Positions 23,401 to 34,200 of a stretch of 64,000 bases of DNA are shown piece by piece. How positions within the stretch are numbered: the first letter of the stretch is position 1; each line of letters starts with the position of its first letter. The translations under genes and the position numbers were made by a program. Source of the stretch: Eudorina sp. 2006-703-Eu-15 (Eukaryota > Chlorophyta > Chlorophyceae > Chlamydomonadales > Volvocaceae); contig BDSI01000080.1 in NCBI GenBank assembly GCA_003117195.1, positions 372,001-436,000 of the forward strand. Reading direction: 5' to 3'. Under the pieces are notes generated by a model. The model was not told the DNA's origin. It did not search any database and saw nothing but the letters and a program-made list of their open reading frames with translations.

Positions 23401-26400
23401 GTAGGGGCTGCCCTCGGGCTCGCCCCAGCAGTTGCGGGTGCCTGAGGACTGCAGGCCGATGTTGCGACCTGCAACCAGTCACCAAGCACCCTGCCAGTCA
23501 GCCGCGTACGAAATGGCGCACGTGCGCAATCAGAAGCAATTAGCGCGTGGATGGGCCTATGCATCCGTTCATCCGTGCATCTGTCGATGCGCGACCAGAC
23601 CAGAGCACAGGATTGCAGCGCGCGATACTATGAAGCGCGCACAATGAGGGCCGGCGGGTCAGACGAAAAGAGACGACGCTCGTGCACGCACGCCTTCCGT
23701 GGCTGGGTTGCGATCTTGCGAACCAACGGGCACAGTGGCACCTGCGTCTTGTTCACCGAAATGAGGAATGATCACGCGCAGTGAAAGGGCCGCGCCGTCC
23801 GGGTCGTTGGACATGCCAACGAAATGGTCTGACGGTAGGTGTGTCGGCCTCGCTCGTGTGCTTGTATCTACCGGATATAACGCCCGCGGCCGCGGGACCT
23901 GCCGCTGCTCACCTAGTTGGGCGAACACGGATGCCATATCTAGGTAGGTGCGGCTCGCGGTGTCCGTGTTGATCCAGGTGAAGCAGGGATTCGGGTCCTG
24001 GCAGCCCTGCATGGCCTGCGGGGGCATGAGCGGGTGTATGTGCGTGTGGGGCGGGTGCACGTGGACAAGAACACAAGGCGAAGCGAAGCGAAGCGAAGCG
24101 CACATACCACATCGCACGAAGGTATGTGTGCACACGTGTGGCAGTAGCAGTAGCTGTAGCAGTGGCAGTAGTAATTAAATATCGGTGACATTTTGTGATA
24201 ACGAGCTATCGGGCAGCTGCAGGTGTGTGCGCGGACGGACGGAACGGCGGATGCTATGATGCAGATCTGCTGATGACGGAGGCCTGCTTGCATGCGGGCT
24301 GAGTGCTTACCACTCCCGCCCAGTCGGCGTTGCGCTTGGCCCAGTTGAAAGGGAAGATCATGATGTTCCTGCGGTATAGCTGGGTCCACTGCTCTCGGAT
24401 CTGAGGGAAGTTGACCTGCAGCAGCCACCGGCCAGCGCGGCGGTCAGGCGCAGAATCGATCGCGGGGCAATGCATGGGCGGCGGCACGAGCCCCAGCAAA
24501 TGGCGCATGACAACGCGCGCGCGGTGAACAAGCGGATGATGCGGCTGCTGCACTGTTCCCCCCACCCCCCCTAACGCGCCGCAAGGCACACAAGGTTCCA
24601 CAGTTGATTGGCGGCCATCCACGCACGCAGCGGACTTACGGCCAGGTGCTGAAGCGCCGCATTGGTGAGAGCGAACCTCTCGTTGTCCATGTTCTTGCCG
24701 TTGCCGAAACCATTCCGGAGGTCGTACGGACCTCCTAACGTGGTGCCGTTGCAGGGCACATCAACGTCGAGGACGAGGTTTTCCTCCGGGAGGAACGTAA
24801 GCATGTTGTACGAACAAGCCTACGGCATGCATTCGGCACCGATGTCCATACTCATCAGGTAGAAACGGTACAGGCATGCAGAGAATGATGTCCAGCAGGC
24901 CCGTCGCAGAAGCAGAGATGGCCGGTGCAAGCTTTCCCAGATAGATAGAGTTCGCCAACGTAATGCAGATGTATGTTAGTCAGAGGGTACACGACGTAGT
25001 GCTGTGGATGGATTGCCATCATGCCCAGACCTACCCGGTGGTACCGCTGCAGGGTTGCGGCGATTGTGCCATTGCTGTTCGTGTCGAACCACCATTGCCG
25101 TACAACGTCAGCCGTAATCTTGGGAAACAAGCCGCACGAGGAGCTCCGGAACACGAAGGTGAGCGAGGTGATGTGCAGTTGCTGATAGCTGGTCAAAAAA
25201 AGATCCTGAAGGCATGAATGTACGCAACCGATTGGAGCGAGCGGGGCAGATGAGCAGGCAGCCATGCCTGGCAAGCCAGCAGGAGGCCGTGAGCAGATTG
25301 GGCGATTATTCGTTGCCGCGGCATACAGAACAAAGTCAAGGGCTCGCGCAGCACCCGCATCGCGCACGCTGCTCACCTTTTCGGCGGACTTCTTCAGTAC
25401 CACTGGGCTATCCGCTCGGGGGATGCTCGCCAGCGGCCCGGCGTTGAGGGCGGCGAGTACGTTTGTGAGCGTCATGAACTCCTGCAGGGAGCGGCGGCCC
25501 TCCTGGAAGTCCAGCACCATGCGGCGGGCCGCCTCGTGCTGCTCACTCAGCAACCGCCGGCCGGCAGCGTTGGTCCCACCCGTGCCTGCGCGCCCAGCAA
25601 GCCGGCCAGTCAGTCAATCAGTCAACCTAGTCAGCCACCCATGACGAAAATGTGCCAAACAAACGAAGTCACATTCGCTTGATGGAGCCCTATGTACTTG
25701 TGGAGTCAGTTGACTGTTGCAACATGCTGGACATCCAATTCGTCGTACATGACATGCTAGATGCTACCCTTTCATGCCCACCAGCTGTGCACCACTACCT
25801 GAAGTCTAGGGGCTTCCTGTCGCGCGGACCAATGCACGCTGCCGCTGCTGACTAATGGCCTAGACGTGTCACACGTGCGAACTTACCCAGGCCCAGCAAT
25901 GCCGCCTGCTCCGCCGACAGCTGCACCTTGAGCGCGGTCTGAACCACATCCCCGGTCTTCACGGAGGAGCTGCGGCTGCCGAAGTCGACCCTGACCTCGG
26001 CACCAGCTGCTGCGGGCTTGTCAGCCAAGGTGTAGATGGTCTCCGGCTGCCGCCGAACTCCCGCGGCATCCCAACCACCGTCGGCCACGTAGACCTGCAC
26101 CGTGCCTGCCGAAGTCGATCGAGTGCGCAACACAGGGCAAACACACACAGTTCAAGTTGTGAAAATCAGATGCTGACTGGTTGCCGTCGGCCTAGACGCA
26201 ACTTATGGCAGCGGGCATGACGGTGAGATAGACACGTGTGGATCGATGTATAGGACGCTGATGGCGGGTAGCCGGGTAGCGTGCATGGAGTGCCTGCATG
26301 CGTGGGCGCATGTCCCTTTATGGATTGTGATTGATTGCGTGTGCCTGTCCAGCTGTACGCCGTCATGCGACCGTGGGCAGCTTGTCGGCCACCTGTCCCA

Positions 26401-27229
26401 GTCCTTCACACTGCGTCGCAGGTGGGCGGGCTTCGCTGCTGGGATACGCCCCTCACGACGGCCCCCCGACGGAGACAATCCCGTGAAGTATAGAGAATTC
26501 CGTGTGTGGATTTTGTTTCTTCGCCTCAGTTGATCAAGACAGATCAGACAGTAATATTTCGAATTACCACGTAAGGCCAGCCGCGCATGAGGCATCCGAG
26601 GCAATTAACCGGGTTAAGGCGGTTCGGACGGGCAGCAGAAAGGCAGACGGCCAGCACATCCTTTCCGCCGATTCATCAGGGTTAATGATTCTAACTGTGA
26701 TATCACATAATTCGAATGCTGTTTTGCTGTCGGCGATGCGGTGTCTCGTTCTGGCGTTCGCCCTTTTTCCGCCTCGCTCACCCTCGACGTAAATCGTTAC
26801 GTCCAGCGCCGCTTGAGTCAACGGTGCACCTGCGTGGGGCGTGCATGGATACGATTATCCAATTTATGAATCACTTTGGAGACCTCCATTAAAAGCGTCT
26901 TGCAGATCCGTCCGGTTACACTTTCAACCGAGTGGCCGTTTATCGGACGGGTTACGGACGAGAGAAGCAAGATCTTATCAAAAACCGTGAAATTTCATTC
27001 ATTTAATGGTAAGGTGCAATGTCAAATAATGGCGGCACTGGAGAAATGTGTGCATTTGGAGCTTACGAACGCAGCGACTGGTTGCCAAGGGTAAGGGATT
27101 GTACCACTGCTGCATACACATACACGACGCTACTAAAATGAAAGGAAAATTGAAAAACATACAGTTACCTGCAATTATCGCGGAAGCTCCTGCAAGCAGG
27201 ACCGCCAGTGCCCGCAGCCCTGGGGCCAT
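20383..27229 (-). CDS. Gametolysin-like (peptidase M11) unit 1, secreted pseudo-peptidase; probable 5' half of a fused gene
   Basis: Exons: 27169-27229, 25887-26105, 25377-25585, 25035-25205, 24640-24819, 24311-24415, 23913-24015, 23305-23468, 22607-22809, 22255-22335, 21598-21873, 20383-20591 (1981 nt, about 660 aa before the next exon). All joins keep phase. The ATG at 27229 starts a clear signal peptide (MAPGLRALAVLLAGASAIIA). Gametolysin family landmarks follow: [12 protein letters not shown] (~180), VDVPCNGT (~235), NADWAG (~310), [12 protein letters not shown] (~400), VLRIVTD (~445), ALYVSYR (~465) and the [14 protein letters not shown] motif (~585-597). At residues 347-357 the catalytic HExxHxxGxxH is [11 protein letters not shown]: both Zn-binding His of the core, the Glu and the third His are all replaced; only the Gly remains. 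The last exon begins a PPSPPPSPP tail but has no stop codon before its donor, so the message should continue into unit 2. Likely an extracellular-matrix protein without protease activity. Confidence 0.85.
20740..21190 (-). repeat. Dispersed repeat, copy 2 (inverted)
   Basis: Inverse copy of the 16130-16560 element, in the unit 1 intron 20592-21597. The best-matching part is about 20890-21150. It is not at a homologous intron position, so the two insertions are independent. Confidence 0.7.
21505..21565 (-). repeat. GTTACAGCGGACCCC repeat family, copy
   Basis: On the minus strand: ATTATTAAGGATGTTACAGC, then GGACCCC and a GGGTCGTCGGTGACAGCC-like word. The same opening occurs at 31105, 33880 and 34081 and in part at 39051. 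Confidence 0.7.
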
Positions 27230-29735
27230 CGCGGTTGGTTGCAAACCTGCCGCCGTCCGGAGGGCGATCAGGTAAATCCGTCAGCACTCGAAGCGCCAAA
27301 CGGTATTCTCAACTGTTGAGATTTTTACTTTTCTGCATTGCCTGAATACGACAGGGATCATCATCGTAGGCGATCGACTGAGGTCGACTGTCGATTCGCC
27401 ATGCCGTACATGCCGTTGTCCGTTTCAAATCCGCAACCTAACCGCGACTTTCGCAAGCGCATTAAAACGTTACGGGGCCCATGGTAACGTTATAAATTGA
27501 TTGAATCCCATTGAAGTGGTTTGGCATATTTGCCAATTAGCAAGGCCGAAACTTGTGACCTTTAAACCTGGCCATGGAAATCAACTAATCAAGCGTATAA
27601 ATTTTTTAGTAAATTGTTTGTTTTGTCCCTATAATAGCATACGCCCATTACCAGTATACGCCTCGGGGTGTCCCTTCCAGAGGTGTTTTCAACTCTTAAG
27701 CGTCTTGCCTTTGCTTTATGCAATACACTATAAGACACAATAGTTTTATTTGCTTATGTTTAGCTGGTTGTTGAGGCAGGGACAGCTTACAGAGCGCGCG
27801 CACCCAAGTGCCAGTTTACTGGACCTAGTTACGTTTAAATATTAAGGCAATGCACGAACGGCGCGGCCATTCACACCTATGCTGAATATTTACAAGCCAG
27901 TTTCGTCACGGATGACCACTGCCGTCTTCAAGCCGGACGACGGGGCCAGAGTCTCTGCATGCAAACAAACCAGGCCTGCCGCAGCGCCCATCCGCGTTCC
28001 GAACACAAGGTCCAACGCAACCCGTTCACAGACGCATACTTGCAGGATCTCAAACATGATAGACAAGAACAGATCTGCCCAACGAAGCGGTCCATCCTAG
28101 GAACCTGCAGTACAGCTCCGTACGACCCCCGGTCATGCAACCTCATCTCAACGACCTGCGAACCCTACGGTCTAGAGAGAGAAAAAGGGGTTCACGACCC
28201 TCACCGGCGCCCCCATCCAACGGACAGGCGGTGGTGACATAGCGGCGTGCACGCACTTCACCACGTCAGCTGGCAGCAGGTGCATGAATGGACCCTGCTG
28301 TGGGCAGCTCGCCGTCCACATTTCGAGCGCCAGGGGCCTTATCGTGACGAGCGAGTCACGCACACTGCTGTGGGTACTCGCGGCTCCATCCTTCCGGTTG
28401 TCCGCGCTCCATCCACTTGCGGGCCGCCTCACATCCTGAACATCCTGCTTGGAATCCCAATAACCACCAGCAGCCACCGCGAAAACCCGCAAAGCTGTTC
28501 CGCCTTCGGGCCTCCAAAACAAACGGGGTTTTCCCAAATGCATGGTCCGTTGCCGGACGGGAGATACCGGACGCATAACGAAGCTACACATCCAGCCGGC
28601 CGACCAAAGAGGACTCGCTTGCATACATGTACGGCAGCCGGTGCCTCAACGATAGCATCTACGACAATTAGGCTAAATCTTAGCCAATAAATAGGAAAAA
28701 TATGAGAAAGCGGGACATGCCAGCGCCCGCTGCCTCACCCGTTGGCGCCCCTGCCATGACCTGCGTGCCGAGGAAGCGATAAGTAGCTCAGTCCCGCTCA
28801 GTTGCTGCGCCGCGCACATAGCCCCAGCCATCGCCACTTGCTACATGCACTCAATCAAACTCGTGCAAGATGATTTTTGCCATCCATCTCGATATGGCCG
28901 CCTTGCCGCCGCCTTGCCGGCCGCCTTGCCGCCGTAGCGGTTGGCCCAAGTGGCGGTTAGCCACGCACGCACACACGGACATCAGTAATACTATTACGCT
29001 GGGCAAACCCTAGCGTGGATCACGGGGGAAGGGACGCTGAGATTCGCTGCGCCTATGCGCCGCTGCGACCGGATGGACTAGTCGACATCCGTACGCCCCA
29101 CCATACCTACGCGCTGCCCGAAAACGAGCCACCTAGTCATAAACCTATCGGAATAGCATTAATGAGCGCACAAAACATGGTTTGCAACAGGACCTGCATT
29201 ATCCTGCAGCACGACTGACGTCGTACCAACCAAAACTACCTTGGTTGGTATCCCTCGAAAATCGTCCGGACTGTACATGGTGTGTACACGTACAGCTCCT
29301 AAGTGCTTGCAGGCGGCAGAAGTCATGCAGCTGTCTTCCCGTACATGCCGTGTATCAGCTACGATTCCGTACAAAGCTACAACGTCTGGGATGACGCCTG
29401 TCATCAGCAAAGCAAGCAAAACATAACTGCCCGAATGGAGGACACATAAGAATGCGAACGTTGGGCTAAAACCTTATTGCAACCTAGGTGGGGAGGGGTA
29501 GTTGTTTGCCGGTAAACCTATGACCGGGCTACGTCCTCCTACACCACACCTTCACGCACACACGTACGTCTTACATATGTACAAACACTGTTGCTTGGGT
29601 CAGGACCTGGGTCACGCACGGTACCTACAATCGCACTCCTGACTGTTGTGACGTTCCCGCCTGCCGTGTCACACCTATCCATGCATGTATGTAGCTTCCT
29701 GCGTGCGAGGCAGCATGCAGCAGGCTCGCTCATCA
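27230..29735. other. Intergenic stretch, no gene recognised
   Basis: This is the 5' flank of the gametolysin-like gene (start 27229) and the 3' flank of the SRCR-like gene ending at 29736. The part 27.3-27.9 kb is AT-rich. Around 28.17-28.69 kb both strands are open for about 150 codons, with no domain, start context or splice structure I can defend. Confidence 0.5.
29571..29575 (-). terminator. Candidate polyadenylation motif TGTAA
   Basis: TGTAA on the minus strand about 160 nt beyond the stop of SRCR-like paralogue 2. TGTAA is the usual poly(A) signal of volvocine algae; use of this one is inferred. Confidence 0.4.
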
Positions 29736-32273
29736 TCAGTGATGGCGCAGCATGTGCCGGCGGCGGTGGTGATGGTGATGGTCGCCCACTATCGCACCGC
29801 AGTACACCGCCAGCATGCGGCCCTTGCTGCAGGGGCTCCTGGACACCTGGATGGGGCAGCAGATCGAGTTCGATAGGGAAGACGGGGAGGTGGCGCAATA
29901 TGTCGTACAATGTGTACGTCAAGGCATACCGTACGCGCGCATATCCCAGCCAGAGATGCGCAAATATGAGTGGTCCGTGTCCACCACTTGATCCAGCCAA
30001 GTGCATGAACCATCCACACGGCCATCGCTTGGTAAGCTTCATGTTTTGTTCCCTGGCGCATAGGTATCTTGCACGGCACCGCACGGAACAGCACGGCACC
30101 GCACGGCGGACCGCCTACACTGTCTGGGTTACGTGTTCCTGTAGTTCTTGTAGTTCTTGGCGTTGCGCCACAGATGGATGGGCCGCCACAGATGGATGGT
30201 GGGCCCTTCCCTCCGACGCGGGCGGTCCCACGGGCCCAGAGAGCTTATCATCACGTGGGACATAACACACACCTCTAGCTACGGGCAACATCCGCCCTCT
30301 GAATTACAACACGGACTGCACATCCATCATCTGGGCCCTCGCTCGGGTACACTACCGGCTGTTGTTCCCAGGTACATACGTACGTAGGACCGTGACTGTC
30401 GATCCATTCGAGTACGTTAGAAACCCGACCGACTATGCGTCACCTTTCTACCCAGCCAGCTCAATCTCGCCCGTGCGTGACACGGCATGGATGCCGACGA
30501 GCTATCTCGGCCCGTTGGAACACCCGGTCGGGACACGGGTCCACCTGGTATGTAACGGTTACACAATGGATGCGTGCCGCACGCACCTTGACGGACAGCT
30601 CCTGAACGGCGCGAACGTCCGCGCGGGGGACTTTGCCCCATCCGCTGATGGTCGCCCAGTACTTGTAGTTCGAGGGGTTGAACAGGTCCTTGGCACCTGC
30701 TCAAGCAAGCGCGGGCATGCGGCAAGGCGGCAATCAAGGCGGCCACCCGTCGCACTTTTATAATCGTGATGCTGCTTGGATGCAGTGCACGAACCTTGGG
30801 GTAGGCTCTTGCTTGAGTAGCTCACCGCGTCGTTATTACATGCAGGCTGAAACTTGCATTGTCCGTGCACACCGACGCTCCGTACATGTACGGTATGGGA
30901 CGAAGCCTGACATACAAGGACTAAGCGCGATTTCGCGCACGCATGCTCACGCCCGCTCGCGGCTGATGAGAAGGACGCACGCTCGTACGTGTGAGACGCT
31001 CTAGTTGCTAGCCATGCCTTGCATCGCTCGCACGCATGCGCCCGCCACTCGTCGACCACCGGCCGTACATGTGCGTGCGTGGTACCCTCTTATCACCAAT
31101 GTTGTGCAGTGGACCCCCCGAGTCATCGGTGACAGCCGTAGATATCCTCCTCAACACACACCGCAAGTAAACGAAACCGCGCCGCCCTGGCGCACGCACC
31201 GGACATGCAGGCTGGCCTGGTGGTGTGTGCCACCCTCACCTACCAACCGACCCACTCAACCAACCGACGCAACCTACCTTTGGCGACCTTGGCGGGAATG
31301 AGGACGGGGCCCCTGGCGAACCCGAACACGGATACCAGGTTGTTGGGGTTGGTCCTCCAGTTCTCAGACTTGGGCCAGTTGTAGTACTGGTTGCAGACGA
31401 CGTTCGCCAGAGCCCACTGCTCCGTCTCGTTGAGCGAGTCCGGGGCGCAGAGGGGCGCGAAGGTGGTGTTGCCGGTGGCGTCCGCCGGCTTCGGGACCTC
31501 CACCTCAACACGCGCAGAGTCGCCACAGGCTCCTTTCTCATCACACACGTTCTGCTCACTGCCCATGCCGCCCCGGGTCACTCGGATGCCCTTGAGCACT
31601 GCTGGCTTGGGCTTCAGAGTGGGCGTGGGCGCAGGCGTGGTCGTCGCGGGTGTAGAGTCGGGCTTGGCAGTGAGCAAACGTGTCGGTTTGGCGGCTCCTA
31701 CGCCTGAGGACGAACATGTTGACCATGAATCGCACCCGTTGGAGGTAGCAACAATATAACTACTAACGAAGAACGGGAATGGCACTTCAATGACATATTG
31801 AGCTAGGCTGGGCTTCCCTGTAAGCGGTTCCATTGAAAATTTAGATTGGCATCTGCGGTAATTGCGCGATTGAATGACGGCCTGCCTGCCTCCTTGCTGC
31901 CTGCCTGTCTGCCTGCATGACGCTGCATGACAGACAAAAGCTACCTTCGCCCCGCCTGCCAGCCAACGACGACACAGTGGTCAAATCATTCTAATCTCCG
32001 CAATCCTTGGTTATGTGAGATGCGACTTCCAGATTTTTAAATTCAGAGTGCTTTTATGTGTTTCGCGTGCCCATCAGGTGCAAAAATGGCTGGGCTGTAC
32101 ATGTATGTCAAGCATCCGTCTGTCGGTCTGTGTGTCGAGCATTTGGCAACCATTCGTAGTATTTCACCATAAGGACATGCATATTCATTTGCAACTGCAT
32201 GCTTACCAGTGCACAAGGCCATCAGCACACAGGCAGCCGTTGCCATGACAAAACGGTGACGCGATGCCGCCAT
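29736..32273 (-). CDS. Small secreted SRCR-like protein, paralogue 2, with His-rich tail
   Basis: Four exons: 32207-32273, 31278-31703, 30587-30696, 29736-29846 (714 nt, 237 aa), all joins in phase with GT-AG. The ATG at 32273 gives a signal peptide (MAASRHRFVMATAACVLMAL). A Thr/Pro/Lys-rich spacer (residues about 27-60) leads to the domain: VCDEKGACGDSARVEVEV, FAPLCAPDSLNETEQWALAN, VVCNQYYNWPKSENW, YWATISGWGK, and the closing SPCSKGRMLAVYC. This is the same SRCR-like layout as the other two paralogues; the part spread over two exons in paralogue 1 is one exon here. The last 20 residues are unusual: five consecutive His, then RRRHMLRHH. That could bind metal, or simply reflect a CAT/CAC repeat. 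Probably secreted; function unknown. Confidence 0.75.
31105..31200 (+). repeat. GTTACAGCGGACCCC repeat family, copy
   Basis: Begins TGCAGTGGACCCCCCGAGTC and continues ATCGGTGACAGCC, then a stretch matching 34081-34180 (AACGAAAC-GCGCC). It lies in an intron of SRCR-like paralogue 2. Confidence 0.75.
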
Positions 32274-33359
32274 TCAGATGATGGCTTACTTGTGTAATAG
32301 TATTATTACAATGTTGCCTATATATCCTCACTTGTTGAAACCAGGCCAAAAATTGTGACTGGTTGATCGATGTTTTCAGGCTGAGCTGTCGAGGTGAGTT
32401 GTATCCGACAAAACCGAGTCTTTTCAGCTGATAAAGATACTTATATCTTGCATATGTGCTTTGTAATATCTAGCACATGTGAATGCTTCGCATTATATAG
32501 ATCCCGGGAATGCTCATGAATGCTCTGAAGGAGGGGTACGGGATGCCGGGCAGCTTTACGGGTTGCTACAGACAGCTTTCAGTGGACGGCGCAGGGTACA
32601 ACTAACAGATCAAGTTCTTAGGATTAGGCCGTAACGCCAGTGGCAAATCTTGTACCGGCAACGTCCGCTTACCTGCGACTCACCTGCAAGCTGCACCCTG
32701 AATCCGTGTAATGCGCGTCATTGTATATACGATGTGTAATGCGTGATAGATGCGTGACCTTGACTAGCTTCGACACTCTTCGATTCACTTCTCGAAAGTA
32801 AATAGTGTAATTGGTGTAATGTATCGGAAGCAAGCAGTGTAATTTGTCAAAGAAATATGTAATCTTCATATGTCATATGTGGCTTTAAGCGGCTGCGCCT
32901 GCTTCGGCATCTGCGTGCAGGCACCATGCCGGGGAGCTCCAACCGCTTCTACGAACGGGAGCTCACACGCATGCGTACTCGCACTGACCTGATGTGTAAT
33001 ACTTCACCAATGTGTGACCGGGCGTGTGCCGCTGGCCAAGGGCCAAGCCTAGTTGAACTCTTGGCGCTGTTCATGCTGTTCCCCACCGCCCGCGGCACGA
33101 CCACAACGCATCGTCCCTTGTTCCCCCTACCAGGACGGATATGGGCCGAAAGCAGAGGACTTTGATGTCACTCAAAAGCTCAATGACCGAATCCCACCAT
33201 CAATCAAGCTCTCAGCAGCTTACGCAGTGGCGGATGGATCTCCTTTGGCATTCGTGCTCCTAAGTAGTTCAGTGCTAGCTGCGTAGGTTGACCCTTCGTC
33301 GCCATTATATATATATATATACATATATATGCTCACATCAGCTCACACCCCACAGTAGT

Positions 33360-33560
33360 GCTGTGCCTATCCCTTTGGTAGTGTTGCCCCGCTGTGCGCC
33401 TCAGTGTCTGTCTGGGGCCCAACGAAATTTTATCCGCGGCGTTGAGGTGTGGAGGTGTCTTGCCGCCTTGTCGGTGGGGCCTGCTGGGACTTGCCCTGGT
33501 ACACACCGTTCATCCCGTTGGGGTCCGCTGTGACGTTCATTCATTCATTCATTCAATAGT
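33360..33560 (-). repeat. GTTACAGCGGACCCC repeat family, partial copy
   Basis: On the minus strand GAATGAATGAACGTCACAGC is followed by GGACCCCAACGGGATGAACGG, close to the copy at 53745 inside the aldo/keto reductase gene. The word TATCCCTTTGGTAGTGTT at about 33367 recurs at about 46770. Confidence 0.6.
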
Positions 33561-33877
33561 GGACAACGCTGAACTGGACAAACCCGTTATGCCTGTGTCA
33601 AACCCTAGACATGAACCCCGCGTCGAGTCACCTGGTGATGACCTGCTGCTGCAACGCCTTTGGAAGTGACTTAGGGTTTCAATCGCAAGCGCATGAGGGG
33701 ATACTCTCCGTGGACCTTCATAACCTGGCCCACGGCTGGTCGGTCACATGCACGCCGGTGGCGCATGGCAGTAGCCTGTCCTGTGCGCCGTGGTGGCGCT
33801 GTTTCGTTATAGACCTCAGGTCACATTCGCAATTGCGTTGCTGTTCTCACACTCAAAGAATATCGTGGGTTAGGCGT

Positions 33878-33990
33878 TACAGTGGACCCCACGGGTCATC
33901 AATGGCACTGAACACTCCTTGCTGACCACACACTGTGCATGGAAACCCGCGCCCCCAAGGCGCAACGAGCCAACACCACAAGCGCACTCA
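33878..33990 (+). repeat. GTTACAGCGGACCCC repeat family, copy
   Basis: Starts GTTACAGTGGACCCCACGGG, and later carries CCAAGGCGCAACGAGCCAAC, a word shared with the copy at 39048. Confidence 0.8.
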
Positions 33991-34078
33991 AGACCCGCCC
34001 CAGGGCCGCATAGCGGTTGCAGCAGTTAGACGGACACGTCCTCCATAAGACCATAACGATAATTATTAGAAAGGAAAT

Positions 34079-34200
34079 TGTTACAGCGGACCCCGCGGGT
34101 CATTGGTGACAGCCGAAGCTTTCTCACCATACACTGCACAAACGAAACTGCGCCACCATGGCGCACCGGACAATATTCCGCGCCTGTCCGGGGACAAAGG
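34079..34200 (+). repeat. GTTACAGCGGACCCC repeat family, copy
   Basis: Starts TTGTTACAGCGGACCCCGCG, then GGTCATTGGTGACAGCC; about 200 bp from the preceding copy and in the same orientation. Confidence 0.8.

Larger units (their letters stand above)
12430..27230 (-). repeat. Tandem segmental duplication (unit 2 copy and unit 1 copy)
   Basis: The segments about 12430-20400 and about 21590-27230 are copies. Exons match almost residue for residue, and many introns are also recognisably the same: for instance the CAGTAGCAG-rich stretch followed by AATTAAATATCGGTGACATT at about 15675-15728 and 24135-24195, and intron 1 text around 19555-19690 and 26715-26850. Differences are mostly microsatellite growth and repeat insertions in the unit 2 introns. 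Confidence 0.9.

Noticed and set aside
12442..27229. Active gametolysin/matrix metalloprotease annotation
   Set aside because: The family membership holds, but every zinc ligand and the catalytic Glu are replaced in both copies.
28172..28690. Protein gene in the 28.2-28.7 kb open frames
   Set aside because: Both strands are open over the same interval, neither translation resembles a domain, and no splice partners or poly(A) context support it.
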